Part shown: piece by piece, positions 6,666 to 14,905 of the stretch
How positions within the stretch are numbered: position 1 is the first letter of the stretch
Layout of the letters: every line of letters begins with the position of its first letter
Source of the DNA: CAZKTF01 sp964555565
GTDB lineage: Bacteria; Planctomycetota; JAJSAM01; JAKLKS01
NCBI GenBank assembly: GCA_964555565.1
Contig: CAZKTF010000042.1
Coordinates: forward strand, 1 to 19,649
Length of the DNA: 19,649 nt
Reading direction: 5' to 3'
Notes under the pieces: model-generated
The model's input: the letters and a program-made list of their open reading frames with translations, nothing else
Databases searched by the model: none
Told to the model about the DNA's origin: nothing
Translations under genes and position numbers: made by a program

Positions 6666-7133
6666 CTACTCCCGGTGGAGCGCGCAGATCGCCACGGCCA
6701 GGGCGTCCGACGCGTCGGCGGGGGCGGGGACCTCGGCGAGGCCGAGGAGGACGCGCACCATGGCGCCCACCTGCTCCTTGGCGGCGGCCCCGCGGCCGGA
6801 GACCGCCTTCTTCACCGTGGCCGGGGGGAACTGCCGGACAGGTAGCCCCTCGAGCGCCGCCGCCAGGAGCGCCGCGCCCCGCCCCTCCCCGAGGGCGAGC
6901 GCCGCGCGGGCCCCCTTCCCGAAGAAGGCCTCCTCCACGGCGACGCCGCCGGGGCGGTGCTCGCGGATGAGGGCCCTGAGGCCCTCGTGGAGGACGCGGA
7001 GGCGCTCCGGGACCGGCTCGGACGCCCGCGCGCGGAGGACCCCCCAGGCCACGGCGCGGAGCCGGGCCCCCTCGCGATCGACGACCCCCCAGCCGACGAC
7101 GCGCGTGCCGGGGTCGATGCCGAGGATCCGCAC
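6666..7133 (-). CDS. ruvC: Holliday junction endonuclease RuvC
   Basis: A 155-aa RuvC, slightly shorter than the common 160-175 aa. The catalytic acidic residues are present: D7 (MRILGIDPGT), E67/E68 (GVAVEEAFFGKGARAAL), and D140/D143 (ADASDALAVAICALH). RuvC resolves Holliday junctions with RuvAB; ruvA and ruvB are not in this window. The start is GTG with no Shine-Dalgarno. A TACGCT hexamer 7 nt upstream suggests a leaderless transcript of ruvC-recO separate from the protease genes, whose last stop is 39 bp away. Confidence 0.95.
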   Translation of the reverse strand: MRILGIDPGTRVVGWGVVDREGARLRAVAWGVLRARASEPVPERLRVLHEGLRALIREHRPGGVAVEEAFFGKGARAALALGEGRGAALLAAALEGLPVRQFPPATVKKAVSGRGAAAKEQVGAMVRVLLGLAEVPAPADASDALAVAICALHRE

Positions 7134-7140
7134 GGAGGGT

Positions 7141-7146
7141 AGCGTA
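7141..7146 (-). promoter_or_regulatory. Candidate leaderless -10 (TACGCT) of ruvC
   Basis: TACGCT on the minus strand, 7 nt before the GTG start, in the 39-bp gap after the M16 gene. No Shine-Dalgarno is present. Confidence 0.4.
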
Positions 7147-7172
7147 CGGCGCGCGGGCCCCGCGACGGGCTC

Positions 7173-8672
7173 CTACTGGTTCGGGAGGGTCTTCGGCGGC
7201 GCGGACCCTTCGGGCGGGCTGTCGAAGAGCGCCGGGTCGCCCACGAGCACGATCTCCAGGCCCTCCGGGCGGAGGTACTCGCGGGCCACCCGCTGGACGT
7301 CCTCCACGGTCACGGCGCGGACCCGCGCGAGGTACCGCTCGAAGTGGTCCGGCGGGAAGCCCCGGAACTCGAGCTGCGCGTACTGGGCGGCGAGGCCGGC
7401 CGGGTTCTCGAACCTCTGGAGGAAGCTGTTGACGATCGAGTCGCGCGCCTGGGCGAGGTCCTCCGCGGGGATCGGCTCGTCGCGGATCTGCCCGATGAGA
7501 TCCTTCATGAGCCCGATGGCGCGGTAGGAGGTCTCCGCCTTGGTCTGCACGACCCCGAGGAAGAGCCCGCCCTGGTTGAAGGAGGGCATCCCCGAGCCCA
7601 CGGAGTAGGCGAGCCCCTCCTTCGTGCGGATGATCTTCGTGAACCGGGACCAGAAGGACCCCCCGCCGAGGACGAGGTTCATCACCTCCAGGGGCTCGGC
7701 GTCGGGGTCGAGCGCCCTCGGGCCCCAGTGGCCGATGCGGATGTTGGTCTGCGTCACCCCCGGCATCGGCACGACGTAGTGCCCGCCGCGGTAGGCCCGC
7801 TCGAAGGGCGGCGGGTCCTTCGGGAGCGGGTCCGGGGCCCTCTCCCAGCCGGCGAAGGCCCCCTCGAGCGCCGCGACCATCTCGGCCTTCCTGAAGTCCC
7901 CGGCCACCGCGAGGATGAACCCCTCCGGGTGGAACCAGCGCGCGTGGTAGGCCCGCAGGTCCTCCGGCGTGATGGACCCCACCGACTCCGGCGTGGCCTG
8001 CCGCCCGTAGGGGTGGCCGGCGAAGGCGAGGCGGGCGAAGGCCCGGCGGAGGACCGCCGCCGGGTTCGCGCGCTGCGCCAGGAGGCCCTGGAGGGTCGCC
8101 TGCTTCGCCCGGGTGAACCGGTTCGGGTCGAAGCCGGGGTTGCGGAGGACGTCCGCGAACACCTGGAGGCCGCGCGCGACGTCCCGCGAGAGGAACGAGA
8201 AGGACGCCCCGCAGGACTCCATCCCCCCCCCGACGGAGACGCTCCCGGCGAGCATGTCGAGTTCGTCGTCGAGGGCCTCGGGCTTGAGCGTCGTCGTGCC
8301 GCCCGAGCGGACGAGCGCGCAGGCCAGGCCCGCGAGGCCCTCCTTGCCCTCGGGGTCGAACACGGAGCCCCCGCGGAAGACGGCGGAGGCGTCCACGAGG
8401 GGGAGCGTGTGGTCCTCGAGGAGGTGCACGACCATCCCGTTCGAGAGGACGACCCGGTCGGTCCGGCGGAGTACGAAGGCCTGCTCCGGGAAGCGGAGGT
8501 CCTTCGGGTGGCGCGGACGGCCCCGCGCGTCCACGCCGGCGCCGGAGGGCGCCGCGGCGGAGTCCACGGCGGGCGACCCCGGGGGCGGCGCGGAGGCGCA
8601 CCCCGGGAACGCCGGGGCGGCCAGCGCGACGGCAGCGAGGAGTGCGGCGCGACGCAAGCGCTCGGGATCCAT
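7173..8672 (-). CDS. M16-family peptidase homologue lacking the zinc motif (inactive partner)
   Basis: A 499-aa protein with an N-terminal hydrophobic segment and a possible lipobox at Cys25 (F-P-G-C, atypical at -3). It carries the M16 N-terminal domain (VVLSNGMVVHLLEDHTLPLV, GGSVFDPEGKEGLAGLAC) and C-terminal domain. The latter includes PGVTQTNIRIGHWG and GGSFWSRFTKIIRTKEGLAY, the R/Y signature of the second domain. Where active members have HxxEH it reads GLAGLACALV, so zinc binding and catalysis are lost. Such subunits pair with an active M16 subunit to form a clam-shell chamber that degrades peptides. The active partner is encoded immediately upstream, with a 9-nt gap and a GGAGGGGG Shine-Dalgarno inside the gap. 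Probably a periplasmic heterodimer. Confidence 0.9.
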   Translation of the reverse strand: MDPERLRRAALLAAVALAAPAFPGCASAPPPGSPAVDSAAAPSGAGVDARGRPRHPKDLRFPEQAFVLRRTDRVVLSNGMVVHLLEDHTLPLVDASAVFRGGSVFDPEGKEGLAGLACALVRSGGTTTLKPEALDDELDMLAGSVSVGGGMESCGASFSFLSRDVARGLQVFADVLRNPGFDPNRFTRAKQATLQGLLAQRANPAAVLRRAFARLAFAGHPYGRQATPESVGSITPEDLRAYHARWFHPEGFILAVAGDFRKAEMVAALEGAFAGWERAPDPLPKDPPPFERAYRGGHYVVPMPGVTQTNIRIGHWGPRALDPDAEPLEVMNLVLGGGSFWSRFTKIIRTKEGLAYSVGSGMPSFNQGGLFLGVVQTKAETSYRAIGLMKDLIGQIRDEPIPAEDLAQARDSIVNSFLQRFENPAGLAAQYAQLEFRGFPPDHFERYLARVRAVTVEDVQRVAREYLRPEGLEIVLVGDPALFDSPPEGSAPPKTLPNQ

Positions 8673-8681
8673 GGCCCCCTC

Positions 8682-10364
8682 CTACCTCGCCGCCGGGGCC
8701 GCCCCTGCCGGGGCGTCGGCGGCCACGAGGCGCACGACGGTCCTGTTCTCGTCGGTGAAGTACTTCCGCGCCACGCGCTGGACGTCCTCGGCGGTCACGG
8801 CCGCGATGCGCTGCTGGTAGGCGTTGATGTAGTCCCACCGGTACAGGGCCTCGTAGGAGGAGAGCGTCTGGGCCAGGCCCATGTTCGACTCCATGGCGCG
8901 GATCATCTGGGCCGCGTTCTGGTTGCGGATGCGCCTGAGCTCCGTCTCGGAGACCGGCTCCTCCCGGAGGCGCCGCACCTGCTCGGCGATGGCCGTCTCC
9001 AGGTCGTCGAGGGTCTTCCCGTTCCGGACGAGGGGAGACCCCGTGAAGGAGAAGGTCTCGGGGTAGAGCGAGTCGCCGTTCCCCGCGCCGACCTGGCCGA
9101 TGCCGCCCCTCTGGGTGATCTCGCGGGGGAGGCGCGCCGAGGGCCCGCCGGAGAGGATCCCCACGAGCACGTCCAGGACGTAGAAGTCCGGGTGGCCGAG
9201 CGCGGGGCGGTGGTAGCTGACCACCATCTGCGGGACGGTTAGGCCCGGGTACTTCGCGGTCGCCCGCTTCTCCCCCTTCTGCGGGGGCTCCACGGTGACG
9301 ACCGGATCGGGGTCCGGCTGCCGGGGGATGTCCCCGAAGTAGCGCTCCAGGAGCGCCATCACCTGCTCGAACCGGACGTCCCCCACGACGGCCGCGATGG
9401 CGCGGTTCGGGGCGTAGTACTTGCGGAAGAACTGCTCCACCTGCGTGCGGGAGACCCGGGCGATGTCGCTCGCCCACCCGATGACCGGCCACTTGTAGGG
9501 GTGCGCCGCGAAGGTCACGAAGCCCGCCGCCTCGTTCAGCGCGCCGAAGGGGCTGTTGTCCAGCCGCAGCCGGCGCTCCTCCATGATCACGTCCCGCTCC
9601 TTGTAGAACTGGCGGAGGACCGGGTTGCGCATGCGGCCGGACTCGATGAGGGCCCACAGCTCGAGGCGGTTCGCCGGGAGGCTGTAGAAGTACTGCGTCG
9701 AGTCGTTGCCGGTGGAGGCGTTGAGGCCCCAGGCCCCGTTGCGGTCGAGGATGGCCCAGTCCTCGTCCTCGACGACGAACCGGTCCGCCTCCTCCTGGAC
9801 CTCGCAGAACGCCTTCTCCGCCTCGAAGACCTGCACGACGGCCGGGCCCAGCCCGATGAGGGGGGCGGCCTCCGTGCGGAGCTGCTGCACGCGGGCCGCG
9901 TCGCGGCGCTCGGCCGGGATGGCCTCGGCGACGGCCAGGGCGTGGGAGACGCGGACCACGGCGTCGTACTCCTCGGTGTGGCGGCGCAGTTCCAGCGGGA
10001 GGGCCGCCCGCGCGGCGAGGACCTCGTGGTAGAGGCGCTCGGTCTTCTCGAGGAGGGGCTTCTCCTTCGCGTAGTCCGTCGTCCCCCAGGCGTCGGTCCC
10101 CTTGAAGAGCATGTGCTCGAGGATGTGGGCGATCCCCGTCTGCCCGGACTGCTCGTCCACGGAGCCCACGCGGAACTTCACGACGCAGGCCACGGTGGGG
10201 ATCTCGTGCCGCTCGACCACGAGGACCTTCATCCCGTTGGAGAGCGTCCCCTCCTTCACCGGGACCTGGAAGGGCTTCGAGTCGGCGGCGCGCGCGGGCG
10301 CCGGCGCGGCGATCGCGAGCGCGACGCCGGCCAGGGCGGCGGCGCGGAGCGCGGGGAGCCTCAT
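8682..10364 (-). CDS. Zinc-dependent M16-family peptidase (active subunit), exported
   Basis: A 560-aa protein with a Sec-type signal peptide (residues 1 to about 26, A-R-A-A cleavage). The inverted zinc motif H80-I-L-E83-H84 is present, and the third ligand is probably E262 or E263 in DVIMEERR. The usual spacer between them is about 70-80 residues. Here about 100 extra residues (about 98-205, helical and Glu/Arg/Leu-rich) lie in between, an insertion in the first domain. The second-domain signature GGPSARLPREI is present. It degrades peptides or small proteins, most likely in the periplasm together with the inactive subunit encoded next. A GGAGG Shine-Dalgarno precedes the ATG. Confidence 0.93.
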   Translation of the reverse strand: MRLPALRAAALAGVALAIAAPAPARAADSKPFQVPVKEGTLSNGMKVLVVERHEIPTVACVVKFRVGSVDEQSGQTGIAHILEHMLFKGTDAWGTTDYAKEKPLLEKTERLYHEVLAARAALPLELRRHTEEYDAVVRVSHALAVAEAIPAERRDAARVQQLRTEAAPLIGLGPAVVQVFEAEKAFCEVQEEADRFVVEDEDWAILDRNGAWGLNASTGNDSTQYFYSLPANRLELWALIESGRMRNPVLRQFYKERDVIMEERRLRLDNSPFGALNEAAGFVTFAAHPYKWPVIGWASDIARVSRTQVEQFFRKYYAPNRAIAAVVGDVRFEQVMALLERYFGDIPRQPDPDPVVTVEPPQKGEKRATAKYPGLTVPQMVVSYHRPALGHPDFYVLDVLVGILSGGPSARLPREITQRGGIGQVGAGNGDSLYPETFSFTGSPLVRNGKTLDDLETAIAEQVRRLREEPVSETELRRIRNQNAAQMIRAMESNMGLAQTLSSYEALYRWDYINAYQQRIAAVTAEDVQRVARKYFTDENRTVVRLVAADAPAGAAPAAR

Positions 10365-10397
10365 GGGGGAAGCCTCCGGGGGACGGCGAAGCAGCCG

Positions 10398-10403
10398 AAT
10401 CTA
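10398..10403 (-). promoter_or_regulatory. Candidate -10 (TAGATT) of the M16 pair
   Basis: TAGATT on the minus strand, in a short AT-rich patch within very GC-rich DNA, 33 nt before the ATG. With the GGAGG site this would be a leadered transcript. Confidence 0.45.
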
Positions 10404-10478
10404 ATGGGAGCACGGCGGACCGGGGGAGGAATCCCCCGAGCGCGGAGGGTCGCGCTACCCGCCGCCCCGGCGGGCGGA

Positions 10479-10484
10479 TACAGT
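10479..10484 (+). promoter_or_regulatory. Candidate leaderless -10 (TACAGT) of ispD
   Basis: TACAGT ends 10 nt before ATG 10495 and 1 nt before ATG 10486. Transcription would begin near 10491-10495, so the second ATG is the likely start. No Shine-Dalgarno and no convincing -35 are seen. Confidence 0.45.
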
Positions 10485-10494
10485 CATGGAGTCC

Positions 10495-11196
10495 ATGGAC
10501 TCCATCGCCTCCGTCGTCGTGGCCGCGGGGGAGGGGCGCCGGTTCGGCGGCGACCTCCCGAAGGCCTTCGTCCTGCTGGCGGGCCGGCCGCTGTTCCTCC
10601 ACTCCCTGGAGCGGCTGGCCGCGGTGCCCGGGCTCGCGGAGCAGGTCCTCGTGGTCCCGCGCGGGCGGGTGGCCGAGGTGCGGGAGCGGTGGGGGGAGGA
10701 GCTCCGGCGGCTGCGCGTGGCGCGGGCGGTCGAGGGAGGGGCGCGGAGGCAGGACTCGGCGGCGGCGGGCTTCCGCGCGGTCTCCGGCTCGGCCGCGGTC
10801 GTCCTCATCCACGACGCGGCCCGCCCGCTGCTCAGGACCGAGGACGCGGTGCGCGTGGCCGAGGCGGCGGCGCGGGACGGCGCGGCGCTGCTGGCGGCCC
10901 CGCTCTCCGACACGCTCAAGCGCGAGGGGCCCGGCGGGCGGGTGGCGGAGACCTTGGACCGCCGGGGGCTCTGGCGGGCCATGACCCCCCAGGGGTTCCG
11001 CCGCGAGGTCTACGCGGCCGCGCTCGCGCGCGCCGAGGCGGACGGGGCCGAGGTCACCGACGACGCTGCGCTCGTGGAGCGGGCGGGGGGCATTGTGCGC
11101 CTCGTCGAGGGGGACCCCGCGGACCTCAAGGTCACCACGCCCGCGGACCTCCGCGCGGCGGAGGCGCTGCTCCGGGAGCGGGGGGGGCGGCCGTGA
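10495..11196 (+). CDS. ispD: 2-C-methyl-D-erythritol 4-phosphate cytidylyltransferase
   Basis: IspD transfers CMP from CTP to methylerythritol phosphate, the third step of the MEP isoprenoid pathway. The CTP-binding loop VVVAAGEGRRFGGDLPKAF is at the N-terminus. The substrate-site motifs HDAARPLL, AAPLSDTLK and TPQGFRREVY follow, and it ends with GDPADLKVTTPADLRAAE, all family signatures. From 10495 it is 233 aa, the usual length. ATG 10486 would add three residues, but the -10-like hexamer directly before it favours 10495. The stop overlaps the ispF GTG by 4 nt, giving translational coupling. It is divergent from the M16 genes. Confidence 0.95.
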   Translation: MDSIASVVVAAGEGRRFGGDLPKAFVLLAGRPLFLHSLERLAAVPGLAEQVLVVPRGRVAEVRERWGEELRRLRVARAVEGGARRQDSAAAGFRAVSGSAAVVLIHDAARPLLRTEDAVRVAEAAARDGAALLAAPLSDTLKREGPGGRVAETLDRRGLWRAMTPQGFRREVYAAALARAEADGAEVTDDAALVERAGGIVRLVEGDPADLKVTTPADLRAAEALLRERGGRP

Positions 11197-11768
11197 GGCG
11201 GGTCCGCGTGGGGATCGGGTGGGACATCCACCGGCTCGTCCCCGGGCGCCGGCTCGTCCTCGGCGGCGTGGACATCCCCCACCCCAAGGGGCTCCTCGGG
11301 CACAGCGACGGGGACGCGCTCCTCCACGCCCTCACCGACGCCGTCCTCGGCGCGGCGGGCCTGGGGGACATCGGGGACCGGTTCCCCCCCACGGACCCGC
11401 GCTGGGGGGACGCGGACAGCGGGGTGTTCCTGAAGGACGCGCTGGCCGCCGCGCGGGCCCGGGGCCTCGTCCCCGTGAACGTCGATGCGGTCGTGGTCGC
11501 CGAGGAGCCGCGCCTGGGCCCCCTCAAGCGGGAGATGGCCGCGCGCATCGCCGCGCTCTTCGGGCTCCCGGGGCGGAGCGTGTGCGTGAAGGCGAAGAGC
11601 GCCGAGGGGCTCGGCCCCGTGGGGGCCGGCGAGGCCATCGAGGCGACCGCGGTGGTCCTCCTCGGGATGCCCGGGAAGAAGACCCCGAAGGGGATGGCGG
11701 CCGCGGCCGCCGCCGCCGCGGCGGGGCCCGGTCCCGACCGGCCGCGCGCCCGGGAGCGGAAGAGGTGA
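11193..11768 (+). CDS. ispF: 2-C-methyl-D-erythritol 2,4-cyclodiphosphate synthase
   Basis: IspF cyclises CDP-ME 2-phosphate to MEcPP with release of CMP, two steps after IspD. The metal ligands are visible: D11 and H13 in GWDIH, and H45 in GHSDGDALLHALTDA. The motifs GDIGDRFPPTDPRW and KAKSAEGLGPVGAGEAIEA also match the family. It is 191 aa; the core is about 160, followed by an unusual tail with nine alanines and a basic end. The GTG start at 11193 overlaps the ispD stop, and the gene's stop overlaps the cysS start by 4 nt, making a coupled three-gene operon. Confidence 0.95.
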   Translation: MRRVRVGIGWDIHRLVPGRRLVLGGVDIPHPKGLLGHSDGDALLHALTDAVLGAAGLGDIGDRFPPTDPRWGDADSGVFLKDALAAARARGLVPVNVDAVVVAEEPRLGPLKREMAARIAALFGLPGRSVCVKAKSAEGLGPVGAGEAIEATAVVLLGMPGKKTPKGMAAAAAAAAAGPGPDRPRARERKR

Positions 11769-13189
11769 GGCTCCGCTTCCACGACAGCCTCGCGGGGGAG
11801 GTCCGGGACTTCGAGCCGCTGACCCCCGGGCGCGTGCTGCTCTACACCTGCGGCCCCACGGTCTACCTCCCGCAGCACATCGGAAACTTCCGCGCCTTCG
11901 CCTTCGAGGACGTCCTCTGCCGGACGCTGGAGCTGGCGGGGCTCCAGGTCCGCCAGGTCATGAACATCACCGACGTGGGGCACATGACCGTGGACACCGT
12001 CGCCGACGCCGGGGGCGAGGACAAGATGGAGGTGGCCGCCCGGCGGGAGGGGGTCGATCCCCTCACCGTCGCGGCCCGGATCACCGGGAGGTTCCACCGG
12101 GACCGCAGGGCGCTCCGCATCCGGGACGCGGCGCTCTACCCGAAGGCGACCGACCACGTTCCGGAGATGATCGACCTCATCCGGCGGCTCGTGGAGCGGG
12201 GTCACGCCTACGCGGTGGGGGGGAACGTCTACTTCGAGGTCGCGACCTTCCCCGGCTACGGGAAGCTCTCGAAGAACACGGTGGAGGCCCTCGTGGCGGG
12301 GGCGCGGGTGGAGGTGAACCCCGAGAAGCGCCACCCGGCCGACTTCGCCCTCTGGAAGACCGACCCGGACCACGCGATGCAGTGGGACTCCCCCTGGGGC
12401 CGCGGCTTCCCGGGGTGGCACATCGAGTGCTCGGCGATGGCGGTCAAGCACCTGGGCACCCCCACGATCGACATCCACTGCGGCGGCGAGGACCACCTCT
12501 TCCCGCACCACGAGTGCGAGATCGCCCAGAGCGAGGGGGCCTACGGCGTGCCCTTCGCCCGCTTCTGGATGCACAACCGCTTCATGTACGTCGAGGGGCG
12601 GAAGATGGCCAAGTCGCTCGGGAACTTCCTCACGCTCGACGACCTGGTCGCGCAGGGCTTCGACCCGGTGGCGGTCCGCTACCTCCTCATCAGCACGCAG
12701 TACAGCCAGCCCATGAACTTCACGCTGGAGGGGGTGCGCGGGGCCGCGAAGGCGGTGGATCGGATCCGCGGGGCGGTCCGCAACCTGGCCGTGGACGCCC
12801 ACGTCACGCAGCTCTCCGGGACCCCGGAGGCGATCGACCGCTTCGAGGGGGCCTTCCGCGACGCCCTGGCCGACGACCTCAACGCGTCGGCGGCCCTGGC
12901 CGCCGTCCACGAGGCGGCCACCTGGGCGAACTCCCACCCGGTCTGGTCCCCGCAGGACGCCGTCGCGGTCCGGCGCCTCTTCGGGGTCTTCGACTCGGTC
13001 CTCGACGTGCTCCGCGAGGACGCGGTCCCCCGCGGGGACGAGGCGGAGATCGATCGCCTGGTCACCGAGCGGGAGGCGGCGCGGAAAGGGCGGGACTTCG
13101 CCCGATCGGACGCCCTCCGCGCGCGCCTCGGCGCGCTCGGCGTCGTGGTGGAGGACACCCCCCGCGGCCCCCGCTGGACGCGGAAGTAG
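11765..13189 (+). CDS. cysS: Cysteinyl-tRNA synthetase
   Basis: A 474-aa class I aminoacyl-tRNA synthetase that charges tRNA-Cys in the cytoplasm. The zinc ligands C29 (TCGPTVY) and C222 (WHIECSAM) and the GGEDHLFPHHECE motif that binds zinc and cysteine are present. The class signatures HIGN (38-41) and KMAKS (280-284, usually KMSKS) are present. Length is normal. The GTG start overlaps the ispF stop by 4 nt. It closes the ispD-ispF-cysS run, and no clear terminator is visible in the next 165 bp. Confidence 0.97.
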   Translation: MRLRFHDSLAGEVRDFEPLTPGRVLLYTCGPTVYLPQHIGNFRAFAFEDVLCRTLELAGLQVRQVMNITDVGHMTVDTVADAGGEDKMEVAARREGVDPLTVAARITGRFHRDRRALRIRDAALYPKATDHVPEMIDLIRRLVERGHAYAVGGNVYFEVATFPGYGKLSKNTVEALVAGARVEVNPEKRHPADFALWKTDPDHAMQWDSPWGRGFPGWHIECSAMAVKHLGTPTIDIHCGGEDHLFPHHECEIAQSEGAYGVPFARFWMHNRFMYVEGRKMAKSLGNFLTLDDLVAQGFDPVAVRYLLISTQYSQPMNFTLEGVRGAAKAVDRIRGAVRNLAVDAHVTQLSGTPEAIDRFEGAFRDALADDLNASAALAAVHEAATWANSHPVWSPQDAVAVRRLFGVFDSVLDVLREDAVPRGDEAEIDRLVTEREAARKGRDFARSDALRARLGALGVVVEDTPRGPRWTRK

Positions 13190-13354
13190 GCGTCCTCTAT
13201 GGCTCTCCGGCAGGCGTTCATCGGTGCCTATCTTGGGCCTGCGGCTGCATCCTCGATCCCGTAGCCGAACTCGAACTCGCAGGTCGAGCGGGGGAGTGCT
13301 CCTCGCCTTCCGTCGTGGGCTGGTTGGCCCTGGCGCCAGATCGGCGCGGCCGGC

Positions 13355-13983
13355 CTAAAGGATGGCGCAGGCATTGGCCGCCGCGTCGGGTCCCGCCGCG
13401 GCCGCCTCCAGCGCCCGGATCGCGATCCGCCCGGCGTCCGTGGGGGCGTGCTTCCCGTAGCGCGCAGCGCAGGTGAGCGTCGAGTGGCCGGTGACCCGGG
13501 CGACGAAGGAGAGAGGGGGGCCTCGCGGCCCCGGCCGGTCTTGCTCCTGCGGACCAGCACGGTCCCGCGGGCGAAGTCCACGTCCCGCCACTCGAGGTCG
13601 AGGAGCTCCCCGCGCCGAAGCCCCGTGTCCGCGAGGACGAGGATGAAGGGCTTGAGGTCCTTCGGCGCGGCGGCGACGAGGCGGCGGATCTCGGGCTCGC
13701 CCAGGAAGGGGATCTCGGGTTCCACGAGGCGCGGGCGCTTCACCCGGACGGCCACGTTCTCCCGGGCGAACCCCCGCTTCACCGCCTCCTCGAGGACGGG
13801 CGACAGGGAGGCGAGGTAGCGCCTCGCCGTGGCGGGCTTGCAGCCGCGGTTCTTCAGGTGCGCGAGGAAGTCCTCGACGTCGTGGGGGGCGAGGTCCTTG
13901 ACGGGCCTCTCCCCGAAGTACGCGGCCGCCACCTCGATCGGGCGCTCGTGGCAGCGGAACCACCGCGGGGCGAGGTGCCCCCG
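13355..13983 (-). pseudogene. Tyrosine recombinase (phage-type integrase), decayed
   Basis: Two minus-strand frames carry pieces of one integrase. The first (about 13983 to 13508) has the SAM-like core-binding domain (VAAAYFGERPVKDLAPHDVE, KPATARRYLASLSPVLEEAV). It continues with the catalytic-domain start holding the first catalytic arginine in DTGLRRGELLDLEWRDVD. The second frame (about 13517 to 13355) has the C-terminal box FVARVTGHSTLTCAARYGKH with the nucleophilic tyrosine. The segment between, which should hold the H-x-x-R box, is missing at the frame change near 13510. The 5' end lacks a convincing start, and homology seems to begin inside the N-terminal domain. It is almost certainly inactive. 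It lies beside a toxin-antitoxin pair and a tRNA-like fragment, as expected for the scar of an integrated element. Confidence 0.85.
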
Positions 13984-13999
13984 GCGGGCGGGCCCCTTC

Positions 14000-14374
14000 T
14001 CAGTCCCGGTGTTCGATGGGGAGGGTCCGGACGCGGCACCGCCCCTCCTCGATCACGACCACGGCACCCTGGTCCAGGGCCGCGGAGGCCCGGGCGAGCG
14101 TGGCATCCAGACGAGCGGAGACGTGGCCGCTGGACGCATCGACCAGCCGGAAGACGATCACTGAGGCCCAGGGTCCGAGACACCTTGCGGCGATCTCGCC
14201 GAAGTCGAGATCGAACGTCAGCACGATCCGGTGCTCGGCCGCCGCGCGTCGAAAGATCTCGGCGTCCGACGCGCGCTGCAGCCCCAGGTCGCGGAGGTGC
14301 ACGACATCGTGCCCCGCGACGCGGAGCCCTTCCGCGACCCGCCGCGAGACGCCCATGTCGGCGAGGAACCGCAC
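14000..14374 (-). CDS. DUF5615 PIN-like toxin
   Basis: A 124-aa protein of the DUF5615/Mut7-C-like PIN group. It begins MRFLADMGVSRR, with D6 in the usual place. D37 and the pair D55/D57 in IVLTFDLDFGEIA follow, which are the acidic residues expected of this fold. Members are found next to DUF433 proteins and are thought to be ribonuclease toxins. The start is GTG at 14374, 11 nt after the DUF433 stop. The stop is only about 16 nt from the decayed integrase. Toxin activity is inferred from the family pairing. Confidence 0.85.
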   Translation of the reverse strand: MRFLADMGVSRRVAEGLRVAGHDVVHLRDLGLQRASDAEIFRRAAAEHRIVLTFDLDFGEIAARCLGPWASVIVFRLVDASSGHVSARLDATLARASAALDQGAVVVIEEGRCRVRTLPIEHRD

Positions 14375-14385
14375 GGGCGCGCGGC

Positions 14386-14604
14386 CTACTCGACCAGAAC
14401 CTGCTCGGAGGCCAGCCAGGCCGCGTACTCGATGGCCTGCTGGACGTCCTCCCGCACGAGGTCGGGGTAGTCCCGGAGCACGTCGTCGGGGCTCGCGCCG
14501 TGGGCGATCTGGCTGACGACCACCGAGACGGGGATCCGCATTCCCCGGATGCACGCGCGGCCCCCGAGGACCTGCGGATCGAACGTGATGCGGTCGAACT
14601 TCAT
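14386..14604 (-). CDS. DUF433 antitoxin
   Basis: A 72-aa protein with the full DUF433 pattern. It begins MKFDRITFDPQVLGGRACIR, continues GMRIPVSVVVSQIAHGASPD and DVLRDYPDLVREDVQQAIEYA, and ends AAWLASEQVLVE. The family has a winged-helix-like fold and pairs with DUF5615 toxins. The start was chosen at ATG 14604 because homology begins there and a TACAAT hexamer lies 9 nt upstream. The longer frame to 14727 gives low-complexity sequence. It is the first gene of the pair. Confidence 0.88.
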   Translation of the reverse strand: MKFDRITFDPQVLGGRACIRGMRIPVSVVVSQIAHGASPDDVLRDYPDLVREDVQQAIEYAAWLASEQVLVE

Positions 14605-14613
14605 GGCGGGGAG

Positions 14614-14619
14614 ATTGTA
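14614..14619 (-). promoter_or_regulatory. Candidate leaderless -10 (TACAAT) of the DUF433-DUF5615 pair
   Basis: TACAAT on the minus strand, 9 nt before ATG 14604. No Shine-Dalgarno and no good -35 are seen. Confidence 0.5.
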
Positions 14620-14713
14620 CCGCGTTCCCCCTCGGGACCGATGCCGCGCCCTCGGGAACGTCCCCTTCCCCCCGACGCGGAAGGGATGACGTCCGGCCCC
14701 GTGGTCCTCGGGA

Positions 14714-14842
14714 GTGGAGACCGGCACCGAGGGCCTCTACCGCTGGATCCGCCGACTGCGCCACCCCGCCGTACTCGCGATGGGCTACAACGTGGGCACC
14801 GACCCCCTCCGGCTCGCGCGTAACCAACGCCCTCTCCGGTAG
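14714..14842 (+). pseudogene. Possible 3' remnant of an unknown gene (42 codons)
   Basis: The frame reads ETGTEGLYRWIRRLRHPAVL, then AMGYNVGTDPLRLARNQRPL, and stops at TAG 14840-14842. This looks more like real protein than a shadow frame, but it has no ribosome-binding site and no recognised family. It runs up to the tRNA-like segment. It may be the tail of a gene cut off by the integrated element, or chance. Confidence 0.2.
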
Positions 14843-14857
14843 TTACGAATGCGGACA

Positions 14858-14903
14858 CAGCCGCTCTCAAGGCTGCGACACCGGTTCAAATCCGGTCAGG
14901 CGT
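14858..14903 (+). tRNA. tRNA-like 3' segment, degenerate
   Basis: An anticodon-arm-like stem CAGCC/GGCTG (14858-14862 with 14871-14875) has an 8-nt loop (normal is 7). A 4-nt linker leads to a perfect T-arm: ACCGG, loop TTCAAAT, CCGGT (14880-14896). The 3' acceptor strand would be CAGGCGT. Upstream, ACGCC at 14826-14830 could pair with part of it, and a TCCG/CGGA D-stem is possible. The D-loop lacks GG, however, and the spacing is wrong. I read it as a tRNA 3' end, perhaps an attachment-site copy, not a working tRNA. It abuts the hydrolase stop. Confidence 0.45.
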
Positions 14904-14905
14904 CC

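Noticed and set aside
5878..10812. A 1644-codon open frame on the minus strand
   Set aside because: It overlaps recO, ruvC and both M16 genes in another frame. The sequence is Arg/Pro/Gly-rich, typical of a shadow frame in GC-rich DNA.
13190..13354. Rho-independent terminator after cysS
   Set aside because: GC-rich inverted bases are present, but no stable stem followed by a T tract could be found by eye.
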